DNA of 64,000 nt from Solimonas_A sp052035235 (lineage in GTDB: Bacteria > Pseudomonadota > Gammaproteobacteria > Nevskiales > Nevskiaceae). A model generated the notes under the pieces. That model was not told where the DNA came from. It was given only the letters and a program-made list of their open reading frames with translations, and ran no database searches. The position numbers were made by a program, and so were the translations under genes. Below are positions 31,885 through 40,248 of this stretch, piece after piece. The DNA lies in contig JBPOHT010000010.1 in NCBI GenBank assembly GCA_052035235.1, positions 62,001 to 126,000 on the forward strand. Direction: 5' to 3'. Each line of letters begins with the position of its first letter. Position 1 is the first letter of the stretch.

Positions 31885-33186
31885 TCAACCCAAGTCCCCT
31901 GCATCGGACAGCTCGACCAAGGTTGGAATATGCGGGCCGTACTCGATCTGGGACTGGGGAGCAGTGGTTGAAACGGGAGTAATGCCCTCGCCCGGCCGAG
32001 GCATGCTTCCGACCTTGCGAGCATGCTTGGCGTACAAGGTCTTCGCGCGGATGATTTCGTAGCTGTACCCGCGACCCATCCGATTGGCGACCTTGACCAA
32101 GCCGTTCAGCCCTTCGGTATAGGCGTTGGTGAGCCGGGTCGGGGCATCCCAATACGCGAAGATGTCTTCGTAGTTGTTGTGGACGGTGCGGGCCAGCGCA
32201 TGGAACTTGGGGAATCGTCCATCCGGCAAGGTGTTCTCCCAGGCCTCGAAGGCACGGATCGCAGAGGCTTTGTGGGGCTCGTCGTAGATGCCGTAGAACG
32301 CTTCCTTGAAGTCGTAGGCCTCCGCCAGCAACGGGATGCCCGTGCGAACGAGTTTCAGGGCTTCCTGTTCCTGGGGCGATAGCGATCTGGGGCGCTTAAG
32401 CGTCAACCAGCGGATCGACTTCTTCACCTTCAACCGCTCATTGCGGTCCAGCGTGGCCTGGTGCTTCTTTCGCTCTTCCTCCAGCGCGTCCGAGGCCATC
32501 CGCACGACGTGGAACTTGTCGATCACCAGCCGCGCATTGGGCAAGTAAGGGCCGTACGACTCCTTGAAGGGCCGCCACATGTCGGTGCAGACCCACTCGA
32601 CCATCTCCCGATCGGGCAGGTCCCGGAAGAACGGTTTCATGTGCGCCTTCGTCCGCTCTTCCAGCATGTTGAACACGCTGTTGGTGGCGAGGTTGGTGAT
32701 GATGCAGCGGTAGCCGCCGGCCAGGTTTAGCTCGTCGATGCCCATAATTACCGGGGTCTCGTAGCGAACCGTCTTCTCAAGTTCTTCGATCAAATCCTGG
32801 GCGATGTTCTTGATGCTGTTGACGGCGAGCCCTGTCTGTTCGGCAAGCCCTCGGAAGGTGGTGCCTAGGCAGCGTTCGCGGATCGCATCGACCAGCCGAC
32901 GGGTGGCTCGGCGCCGCTCGTCGAGGAAGGGCAGGTCCAGTGTCAGGGTCTTGCGGCAGGCATCGCAGCGGTAGCGCGGCCGGTCGATCTCCAGCCGCAC
33001 GGGCTGCATCTGCTGCGGCGTGTCGGCGAACGCAATTTTCCGGTGTCCGTGCCGGTACAGCGGCTTGCCGCACTCCGGGCACGCCGGCAGAGAAGTCTCG
33101 ACGACCTCCGCGACGATGGTGATGACCCCCTGCGAACTCTGAAGGTCCACCGGTCGGACACCCGGCAGGTTCAGGAGATCAAGCAT
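31885..33186 (-). CDS. tnpA: ISL3-family transposase
   Basis: 433 residues. The N-terminal zinc ribbon has CPEC at 36-39 and CDAC at 74-77. The HTH region (LAEQTGLAVNSIKNI) follows. The DDE-type catalytic core has Asp151 in GIDELN, Asp202 in CTDMWRPF, Asp223 in VIDKFHVV and a late Glu in NAYTEGLNG, all hallmarks of the IS204/IS1001/IS1096/IS1165 (ISL3) family. Full length, no frameshift. Its ATG (33184-33186) overlaps the hsdR stop by 8 bases, so translation is coupled to the restriction operon. The C-terminus extends about 30 residues past the core to within 38 bases of the left terminal repeat. Confidence 0.95.
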   Translation of the reverse strand: MLDLLNLPGVRPVDLQSSQGVITIVAEVVETSLPACPECGKPLYRHGHRKIAFADTPQQMQPVRLEIDRPRYRCDACRKTLTLDLPFLDERRRATRRLVDAIRERCLGTTFRGLAEQTGLAVNSIKNIAQDLIEELEKTVRYETPVIMGIDELNLAGGYRCIITNLATNSVFNMLEERTKAHMKPFFRDLPDREMVEWVCTDMWRPFKESYGPYLPNARLVIDKFHVVRMASDALEEERKKHQATLDRNERLKVKKSIRWLTLKRPRSLSPQEQEALKLVRTGIPLLAEAYDFKEAFYGIYDEPHKASAIRAFEAWENTLPDGRFPKFHALARTVHNNYEDIFAYWDAPTRLTNAYTEGLNGLVKVANRMGRGYSYEIIRAKTLYAKHARKVGSMPRPGEGITPVSTTAPQSQIEYGPHIPTLVELSDAGDLG

Positions 33187-36100
33187 TCAGATCATCCAGA
33201 TCGATCATCCGACGGTCGCGGATCAACTCGTAGATGAGATCGGTGAGCGCCGACATCGCCTGCCGGTCGGCCTTTAGGACATGCGTGGCAAGCTTTTGGT
33301 GCGACGTGAGCGCCCGAACTACGCCTTGCTGAACCGCGCCGGGGAGGTTGCCCTTTAGGGCCTGTTCGCGGTTGTTGTTCTCCACCTGCGCCATCACCAC
33401 GTCGCTTTCCTTGGCGATGGCCGTGATGTGGTTGACGAACGTAGCCTGGTCGCGCAGCGGGGTCGCGTCGCCAAACAGCCGGTTCAGGCGGTCAATGATC
33501 TCCTTCAGGTAGTTCGGCTCATCCGCCTTGCCGCCGCCACCAGGCCCAACCGGCTTGAGCGTGGGCTTTCCGGGATCGTTGCCCGTGCCTTCCGTGCGCG
33601 CCTTGATGTCGAAACCCGACAGCACCAGCCCCTTGAGATCAACCCGATCCGCCGGCACGCCATCCAGTCGCTTGCTCAGCAGCTTGGCGAACGCGGCGAA
33701 GTTCTCCAGTCCCGGATCGCCGAAGTCGATCAGCTGGGCGATGTAGGCATACGTGCGGCAGAAGCGCTCCAACCCGCTCTTGAAAGCCATCAGCGCCGCG
33801 ATCTGGTCAGCGGTGTCCTTGCGCTGGTGATCCGCCGACTTCATGCCGGCTGCGTCCTGGTTGGCGCGGGCCTTTTCGTAAGCAGACTCCCAGGTGGCGA
33901 TGGCATCTCGCATCATCTTCAGCTTCTGGTTGTAGAGCCGGGTCGGCCGCTCGGTGGCCGCGTACAGGGCTTTGTGCTGCGGCTCCTGTGCCTGCGTGAT
34001 GTCGCGCAGCGTCTTGAAGCGGGCCTGCTTGAAAGCTTCCAGATCGTCTTGCTCGTAGAGGCCATGGGCGTCAAGCAGCTTCTGGATGTCGTAGACCACA
34101 TCCAGATCCTGCGCCTCTTCGATCAGGGCGCCGTCGTCGTACATCGAGAACGCCCGCCGGACGTTCTCCGGGGTGTTGATGAAGTCGATGACGAAGGTCT
34201 CGTCCTTGCCCGGCGCCGTGCGGTTTAGGCGTGAAAGCGTCTGCACGATCTCCACGTCATTGGCGATCTTCTTGTCGAGATACATCGCCACCAGCTTGGG
34301 CTGATCGAAGCCGGTCTGGAACTTGTCGGCGACTAGCATCACCCTGTACTCGGGGCGCTCGAAGGCGAGGCGCAGATCCTGCCCGGAGATGTCCGGGTTC
34401 ATGTTCACTTCCGTGAACTCGTCCGCCTCGTCCACCACGAACACATCGCCAGCCAGGCGTTCGTCATCGTTGTGCATCACCTGCTTGCCGGTGAGCTTGC
34501 CGGAAAAGGCGACCAGTGAGCGGATGCCGGCATGCTCCGGATGCTTGGCGATGTAGGCGTCAAAACCCTTCTTGTAGCGCACGGCGGCGGCACGCGAGCT
34601 GGTCACGACCATCGCTTTGGCCTTGCCATCGAGCAGGGCGGACACGTTCTTGCTGAAGTGCTCGATGATGAACTGCACTTTCTGTGTGACATTGGTCGGG
34701 TGCAGGCTCATCCACTGCGCCAACGCCTGCTTGGCCGCCTTTCCGCCGACGCGCTTCTTGTCCTCCAGCTGCTTGGCCAGATTGAAAGCTGTCTGGTACG
34801 GCGTGTAGCCCTTGAGCACGTCGAGGATGAAACCTTCCTCGATGGCCTGCCGCATCGGGTACTTGTGGAACGATGCCGGCAGGTTGGTCTTGCTCGCCTT
34901 GCCGCCGTCCTTCGTGCGCCCGAACAGCATCAGCGTCGAGTGCTTGGGTGTGGCGGTGAACGCAAAGTGGCTGAGGTTCTTCGGCCGCACGCGCGACTTC
35001 TGGAGCTGTTCCAGCAGCTCTTCCACGCTCATGTTCGCCATATCCCCCTTGCTACCCAGCGCCAGCGCCGCTTGCAGCTTGGTGGCATTGGTGCCGGTCT
35101 GCGAGGCGTGGGCCTCGTCGATGATGATCGCGAAGTTCTTGTCCTTGAGGCCGGCTTCAGTGACGATGGCTTCCATCGCGTACGGAAAGGTCTGGATCGT
35201 CACTACGATGATCGGCGTGCCGGCAATCAGCGCCTCGGCCAGCTGTTTGCTTTTGGACTTCGAGGACTTCTGCCGGTCGATGGCCGCGATCACGCCAAAC
35301 TGGTGGTCGATCTGCTTCACCGCATCCTGTAGCTGGCTGTCCAGCACCGTGCGGTCAGTGACGATGATCACGCTGTTGAAGATCGCCTCACCGTCGTCAC
35401 GCCGCAGGCGGATCAGATCATGGGCCGTCCAAGCGATGGTGCTGGTCTTGCCCGAGCCGGCGCTGTGCTCGCACAGGTACTGCATGCCGGCGCCATTGGC
35501 CTTCGCGTCCGCAATCATCGCATTGACTGCCGACCATTGGTGATAGCGCGGGAAGATCAGCGTTTCCTTCTTGGACCAGTTGCCCTTCAGGTCCACCACG
35601 TCCTTTTTCTCGACGTAGACGAAGCTGTGAAAGATGCGCAGCCAGGCATCCCGCTGGCAGACCTGCTGCCAGAAGTAGGCCACCGGGTACTCGCCATCGG
35701 TCCTCGGTGGATTGCCGGCGTGGCCGCCATTGCCCTGGTTAAACGGCAGGAACCAGGTGTTCTCTCCATCGAGCTTTGTCGACATCTGGATGTCGGAATC
35801 CGAAAGCGCGAAGTGCACCACCGCGCCGCGCTTGAACGTCAGGAGCGGTTCGCGGCGCTTGGTCTTGGGGTCCAGCGGCAGGCGGTCGGTCTTGTACTGG
35901 TCCACCGCAGCGGAAGCCGACTGCGTGAAGTCGGTCTTCACCTCCACCGTGGCCACCGGGATGCCGTTGATGAAGAACACTAGGTCAATCGCCAGCTCGC
36001 GCGCCGGGTGGTACTTGAGCTGCGGTACCACGCGCAGGATGTTGGCGGCGTAGCGCGTGAGCACCTCGGCGTTGCGTGCATCCTCGGGGGCGGCTTCGGA

Positions 36101-36406
36101 CAAATCGATGTGGCCGCAGCCGGCGATGCTGAATCCCCGGCGCAGGGCCTGCACCGTGCCGTCCTTGTCCAGCGTCTTGGCCAGCCGGTCCATCAGCGCG
36201 CCGCGCGGGTCAGCCGGGTAGTCCTTGCACAGCTTGGCCCACTTGTCGGCCTGCGTGGCTTCCAGCCAGGCCACGAGGTCATCCGGGTAAAGCGCTCGCT
36301 CGGTGTCGTAGTTCTGAGTATTGCCAACGAGCCAGCCCCGCTTCTGGAGCTGTTTGACGATGTACGCCTCGAAGTGCTTTTCCTGGTGTGCGGTGTCGCC
36401 GTTCAT
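33179..36406 (-). CDS. hsdR: Type I restriction enzyme, motor/nuclease subunit HsdR
   Basis: 1075 residues. The N-terminal PD-(D/E)xK nuclease is visible as Asp141 and EVK at 155-157 (LAIDLVFFINGIPVATVEVKT). SF2 helicase motifs follow: Walker A HSAGSGKT at 314-321, DEAH at 430-433, TATPKHS motif III, and FQTGFDQPKLVAMYLDK with LSRLNR for motifs V and VI. With HsdM and HsdS it translocates DNA from an unmethylated recognition site and cuts at a distance. The ATG overlaps the RES gene stop (ATGA) and has AGGGGG as ribosome site. Intact. Confidence 0.96.
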   Translation of the reverse strand: MNGDTAHQEKHFEAYIVKQLQKRGWLVGNTQNYDTERALYPDDLVAWLEATQADKWAKLCKDYPADPRGALMDRLAKTLDKDGTVQALRRGFSIAGCGHIDLSEAAPEDARNAEVLTRYAANILRVVPQLKYHPARELAIDLVFFINGIPVATVEVKTDFTQSASAAVDQYKTDRLPLDPKTKRREPLLTFKRGAVVHFALSDSDIQMSTKLDGENTWFLPFNQGNGGHAGNPPRTDGEYPVAYFWQQVCQRDAWLRIFHSFVYVEKKDVVDLKGNWSKKETLIFPRYHQWSAVNAMIADAKANGAGMQYLCEHSAGSGKTSTIAWTAHDLIRLRRDDGEAIFNSVIIVTDRTVLDSQLQDAVKQIDHQFGVIAAIDRQKSSKSKSKQLAEALIAGTPIIVVTIQTFPYAMEAIVTEAGLKDKNFAIIIDEAHASQTGTNATKLQAALALGSKGDMANMSVEELLEQLQKSRVRPKNLSHFAFTATPKHSTLMLFGRTKDGGKASKTNLPASFHKYPMRQAIEEGFILDVLKGYTPYQTAFNLAKQLEDKKRVGGKAAKQALAQWMSLHPTNVTQKVQFIIEHFSKNVSALLDGKAKAMVVTSSRAAAVRYKKGFDAYIAKHPEHAGIRSLVAFSGKLTGKQVMHNDDERLAGDVFVVDEADEFTEVNMNPDISGQDLRLAFERPEYRVMLVADKFQTGFDQPKLVAMYLDKKIANDVEIVQTLSRLNRTAPGKDETFVIDFINTPENVRRAFSMYDDGALIEEAQDLDVVYDIQKLLDAHGLYEQDDLEAFKQARFKTLRDITQAQEPQHKALYAATERPTRLYNQKLKMMRDAIATWESAYEKARANQDAAGMKSADHQRKDTADQIAALMAFKSGLERFCRTYAYIAQLIDFGDPGLENFAAFAKLLSKRLDGVPADRVDLKGLVLSGFDIKARTEGTGNDPGKPTLKPVGPGGGGKADEPNYLKEIIDRLNRLFGDATPLRDQATFVNHITAIAKESDVVMAQVENNNREQALKGNLPGAVQQGVVRALTSHQKLATHVLKADRQAMSALTDLIYELIRDRRMIDLDDLNA

Positions 36407-37191
36407 GGCTTCCCCCTAATAACCTTACGCTTGGGTTTCTGCTTGGCAATGTGCTGCTTCTCCAGCAACGAGAAGTTCACCCGCTCGGAACGGACTGACA
36501 CCGAAAGAGCTTGATGCAGTCGAGTCTGCGTGCATCTGAAGTGGCTGGAATCAAAGAACGCGAAGCAGCGTCCTTTTTCTTGCACCGCGCTCTGATAGCC
36601 GATCCCGTCATAGCCCAAGTCCCGGACCTTCTGCACGAAGTATGCGTGCGCGTGATATTTCCTCGGGTCACCTGGATGTACAGGTGCGGAGAATGCGTGC
36701 CTGGAAAGTCCGATCAGATCGGATTGCTCTCGCAAGGGAGCACTCAAAAGCGCCGTATCGAATTGGGTCAGATCAAGAACCTTCAATGTGCTGCCGCTTT
36801 TGACCCGAAAGGTACCGACCGTTAAATACTCCCCGACATCAGGCTTCACCTCAGCTATGGCGGTCTGCACGGTATCCGCGAGATAGAGCATGGCAACACC
36901 AGCAGGCTGCGCTCGCCCGGCTGATGCTCCGTCGGCGGGCGGCGGCCCCATATCTGCAGACGCAAACTTTTCCAACTGTCCGTAGTCGTTCTTCCTCGCT
37001 CGGTAAAGCACGAGTTGAGAGCTGTCCCACTGTGAGGTGCAAACCCGAGCCGCACTGACGAGGCGCTTGTCCAGCTGTTCGGCGATGTGCGGCGGGACTT
37101 CGATACGTGGAAACGCCGAAGAACGAATTTCGCTGAACAGTTTCTGGACGGGCGATTCCCAGAAGCGGTACGCCAGATCTTTCAGGTCCAC
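36403..37191 (-). CDS. RES-domain protein (putative NAD-degrading effector)
   Basis: 262 residues. The RES triad is recognisable: Arg64 in VLYRARK, Glu114 in LADTVQTAIAEVKP and Ser201 in GIGYQSAV, with spacing and surrounding residues of the RES (PF08808) family. Known RES toxins degrade NAD+ by phosphorolysis or hydrolysis and are usually paired with an Xre-type antitoxin; none is encoded here. The first 55 residues and the basic tail (KQKPKRKVIRGKP) are extra. GTG start overlaps hsdS by 10 bases, and its stop overlaps hsdR. Its position inside a type I operon suggests a back-up suicide function triggered when restriction fails. That role is inference. Confidence 0.82.
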   Translation of the reverse strand: MDLKDLAYRFWESPVQKLFSEIRSSAFPRIEVPPHIAEQLDKRLVSAARVCTSQWDSSQLVLYRARKNDYGQLEKFASADMGPPPADGASAGRAQPAGVAMLYLADTVQTAIAEVKPDVGEYLTVGTFRVKSGSTLKVLDLTQFDTALLSAPLREQSDLIGLSRHAFSAPVHPGDPRKYHAHAYFVQKVRDLGYDGIGYQSAVQEKGRCFAFFDSSHFRCTQTRLHQALSVSVRSERVNFSLLEKQHIAKQKPKRKVIRGKP

Positions 37192-38510
37192 GGTTCCTCT
37201 CGAAGATCAATCTGGCCCGTGACGGCGGCGGTGATCAGGGCGGAGCGGCGTTCTTTGAGGAGGCCCATGCTGCGCTCGGTCTTAGAGGCTATGGAGTCAA
37301 GCCGCTTCGCCATTTCTGCAATGTGCGCAACGATTTGTTGTTGTTCGCCCTCAGGCGGAACAGCGAGCCGAAACTCGCCGAGCAGTTCGCAATTGAGAGC
37401 AGCTTGATTGCTGCCTCGCCCTCCTTCGCGGAGCCACTCATACGATGCGGTAAATACGTGCAGGAGGAACATCCCGTTGAGCCTTGGCCCAATACGTACC
37501 GCCGCCATGTTCTGGTTGATAGTTGCCTCGATGTCGAGGATTGCCGCAAGGCCACGGGTCTTTCCTTGGCCGACCATCCCAATAACTACCGTTCCTTTCG
37601 GCAGTAGTCGCAGTGAGCATTCCCGCAACGCAAGTCCAGTGATGTATTCCGTAGCTTCAGTCACAGTGACTTGGTTCACCTCGCCAGAGCCAAGCCAAGC
37701 GATATCGCCACCGACCCAATAAGCTTCGTTAGCACGACTTGGAGTAGTTCCGTTCTCGACGCGGGCGAAATGCCCGAGACGAGATAGGGCCCAATGCTCC
37801 GGGATCTCCCCAATCCACTCCACGCCGGAATCCTTCATCTTTACATTCGGGTGGAGGCCCTTGGTGACGGCGTGGGTAATGAGCGCCTGGCGCTTTTCCT
37901 TCAACAGTTCGATGAAGCGGGTCTTCTTCGCAATCAGCGCGTCGATGCGGGCGGTTTCGCGGTTGAGGGCGGCGGCGATGGCGGTTTGTTCGATGCGAGG
38001 AGGAACGACGGCTTTGATCTTGACCAGCTCAGTCGCATTGATCGCCGGATAACTCAATCCCTCTGAGTGGGCCTCAATCGCTTGGATCACAAGGTCATTG
38101 AGCGTTAACCATTTCAGGAACGCGGACTCAACCTCGGATGGCCGGGGGCGTAGCACCGCGAATCCGGTTGAGTAAGTGCAGCCCGCGTGAGCGTCGGTGA
38201 CAGCAGCGACTGCCTTCAGGTAAGTCCGAACCGTCGAGATCACAACGTCGCCAGCTTTGGCTTGGCGCCTGGCCCGTGAAGGCGCGTCCGCAAAACGAAG
38301 CTCCGCCACGTCCGTGATGCCGTCCGTGTGATTGACAGAGGAAATGTCCACGTAGCGCAGCACCTGATCGGGATTCACGTTCTCAGGCAGGGAGTCGTCG
38401 TTGCATGAGGCGACGCGGCAGATGGGTTTGACTTCCCAATGCTCAGGCACCTGCCCAATCCACTCGACGCCCGAATCCTTGTAGGCCGGGTACAGCTTGT
38501 GGTGGCCCAT
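37182..38510 (-). CDS. hsdS: Type I restriction-modification specificity subunit HsdS
   Basis: 442 residues with two target-recognition domains and internal repeats: YKDSGVEWIGQVPEHWEVK near the start recurs as MKDSGVEWIGEIPEHWALS at about 227. The conserved helices after each domain (EQTAIAAALNRETARIDALIAKKTRFIELLKEKRQALI, then EQQQIVAHIAEMAKRLDSI ... LLKERRSALITAAVTGQ) set the spacer. The two domains should recognise the two halves of a bipartite DNA target; the target cannot be read from sequence. It lies 7 bases after the DUF262 gene and overlaps the RES gene. Confidence 0.96.
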   Translation of the reverse strand: MGHHKLYPAYKDSGVEWIGQVPEHWEVKPICRVASCNDDSLPENVNPDQVLRYVDISSVNHTDGITDVAELRFADAPSRARRQAKAGDVVISTVRTYLKAVAAVTDAHAGCTYSTGFAVLRPRPSEVESAFLKWLTLNDLVIQAIEAHSEGLSYPAINATELVKIKAVVPPRIEQTAIAAALNRETARIDALIAKKTRFIELLKEKRQALITHAVTKGLHPNVKMKDSGVEWIGEIPEHWALSRLGHFARVENGTTPSRANEAYWVGGDIAWLGSGEVNQVTVTEATEYITGLALRECSLRLLPKGTVVIGMVGQGKTRGLAAILDIEATINQNMAAVRIGPRLNGMFLLHVFTASYEWLREGGRGSNQAALNCELLGEFRLAVPPEGEQQQIVAHIAEMAKRLDSIASKTERSMGLLKERRSALITAAVTGQIDLREEPWT

Positions 38511-38517
38511 GTGTGTA

Positions 38518-40233
38518 TCAGCTCAGTTGCGCAATGCGCCAGACGGCGGTGGCTTGGGTCGCCATCCAGTTCTGCACGGCAGCGATCCGGTCTGGCCTCC
38601 ACTCCGCATTGTCGTTGCCAAGCTTCTGGGTGATGGCGAAACCGCTCTGCTGAAATACGGCGCGCTTCTGATCGTACTCAGCCGTGCCCAGATCACGATT
38701 GGCTCCGGCCTGAAGTAGGGTCATGTTGCCGAGCCGATACACCAGTGCATCGGCGTCATCATTGCCGAACCCGCCCCAACCATCCGGCGCGTTCTGCGGG
38801 AGCACATGCTCGATATTGAAGGCATCGCTGGCGAATTCATGGGCCTGACCCGACAGATGCTTTTCGAGCGCACACAGGATGAAGCGCACCACGCGGTTGT
38901 TACGCGAATCCGTGGTTTTGATGGATTTCTCGGCGAAGGCGGTCCGGAACGCGGCGTCATCCGGGTACACGCTGCGCAAGGCCTGCAGCACAGGTCCGAG
39001 CTTGCTCAATTCCTTCTTGGCAACGCGCTCCGCGACCTCGTTGTACTTTCGCTCTTGCTCAGCGGTGCTGTACGAGCCTATGACATTGAAGCGCATCGAG
39101 ATGACGACAGCAGCGCGCAGGAGCCCGGTGAAGTCGGGGGCGTCCAGCATTCGCTTCGCCGCTAGGAGCAAGGGGAAGGGCTGCCGCACCCGGAAGGTTT
39201 TCAGGATACCTGCCTGCTGCTTGTCCTCTTGCGACCATTCCGACGCCTCGGGAGAGGACAACGCCAAGTAAGTGTCGAGGTCTTCTTCCATGTCGCGCAA
39301 CAGCTGGAACACGGTTTCCGACGTGCTGACCTGTCCCCGGATCGTCTTGAACAGATCGGCCTGACGGGCAAAGCTGCGGCGGCTATTCCAGTGAACACGC
39401 AGAAAGTCGGGGAAATTTTCCGACTGGAGCCGGCCGACGATGGCCTCCCAGCGATCTTCGAGATTGCGTAGCTCATGGTCGGTCTCACCGCCACGGTCGA
39501 GCACGGAGAACAGGTAGTTCTTGAGCAGGTCGGTCGCCGAGAGACGCACACCCCGCGCATTGAGTGTCTCGAAGACCTTGTAGGCGTTCAGCTCATCGGT
39601 GACAGTGATCACCGTGAAGAACAGACGGTCACTGATATCCTCGATCAGCTTGGCCAACCGCATGCCCTCGTCACCCGTGCTGGCTTTCAAGTAAGCGGCA
39701 ACCTGCCTGTCGAACCACTCAAAGGCCTTGCGCAACTGGTGTTCGGAAGCACGAAAGCCACGCTGCGGAAGGTGCCCCAGCGGGACCAGATAGGTCTGGA
39801 AATAATTGTTGTTGTTGCGGTTGAGCGTCAGCTTTGGGCGTGCGACCAGGGTGACGGGGTCCAGATAGCCGACGTAGGTCTGGCGAATCTGGTCCACGCG
39901 ACGCTTGTTCTGATCGGCATCGTTGCCGGCGTCGATCAGCCGCTGGATGTTCTTGAGTACGGCGAGCACGATGATGCTGATCGTCGTCAGCCGTTGCTGG
40001 CCGTCGATGACATCGAAAGTCTTGTCGTCAGCGGACTGCAAGACCAGATACCCCATGTAATGTGCGTTCTCGCCGTCGACCTTGAGCGTTCCCAGTAGGT
40101 CCGTCCACAGGTCTTCCCACTCCTCATTAGTCCAGCTGTAATCACGCTGGAATCGAGGAATGCGATACGTCAGACCGTTTCCGATCAGCTTCCTGAACGT
40201 GTTGTTTTCGGTCTTGAAGTTGGTTGCGGCCAT
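38518..40233 (-). CDS. GmrSD-like protein, DUF262 + DUF1524 (HNH)
   Basis: 571 residues. The N-terminal DUF262 (ParB/sulfiredoxin-like) domain has RIPRFQRDYSW and the nucleotide-binding motif DGQQRLTT at 77-84. The C-terminal DUF1524 HNH-type domain has IEHVLPQ at 474-480 and LGNMTLL at 501-507. Single-chain GmrSD proteins are type IV, NTP-dependent nucleases that cut glucosylated or otherwise modified phage DNA; BrxU is a relative. Here it sits between hsdM and hsdS, 15 and 7 bases from each, so it is expressed with the type I complex and may cover modified phages that escape HsdR. Confidence 0.92.
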   Translation of the reverse strand: MAATNFKTENNTFRKLIGNGLTYRIPRFQRDYSWTNEEWEDLWTDLLGTLKVDGENAHYMGYLVLQSADDKTFDVIDGQQRLTTISIIVLAVLKNIQRLIDAGNDADQNKRRVDQIRQTYVGYLDPVTLVARPKLTLNRNNNNYFQTYLVPLGHLPQRGFRASEHQLRKAFEWFDRQVAAYLKASTGDEGMRLAKLIEDISDRLFFTVITVTDELNAYKVFETLNARGVRLSATDLLKNYLFSVLDRGGETDHELRNLEDRWEAIVGRLQSENFPDFLRVHWNSRRSFARQADLFKTIRGQVSTSETVFQLLRDMEEDLDTYLALSSPEASEWSQEDKQQAGILKTFRVRQPFPLLLAAKRMLDAPDFTGLLRAAVVISMRFNVIGSYSTAEQERKYNEVAERVAKKELSKLGPVLQALRSVYPDDAAFRTAFAEKSIKTTDSRNNRVVRFILCALEKHLSGQAHEFASDAFNIEHVLPQNAPDGWGGFGNDDADALVYRLGNMTLLQAGANRDLGTAEYDQKRAVFQQSGFAITQKLGNDNAEWRPDRIAAVQNWMATQATAVWRIAQLS

Positions 40234-40248
40234 GACTTGCTCCGTTTC

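Noticed and set aside
31964..31972. GTGGTTGAA inside the transposase gene as a fourth terminal-repeat copy
   Set aside because: Only nine bases match and the rest of the core is absent; chance occurrence is likely.
31885..33186. The transposase as a separate IS that landed next to hsdR
   Set aside because: Its start codon overlaps the hsdR stop, hsdR is full length, and no terminal repeat or target duplication exists near 33,190; matching ends are only at 31847 and 42404.
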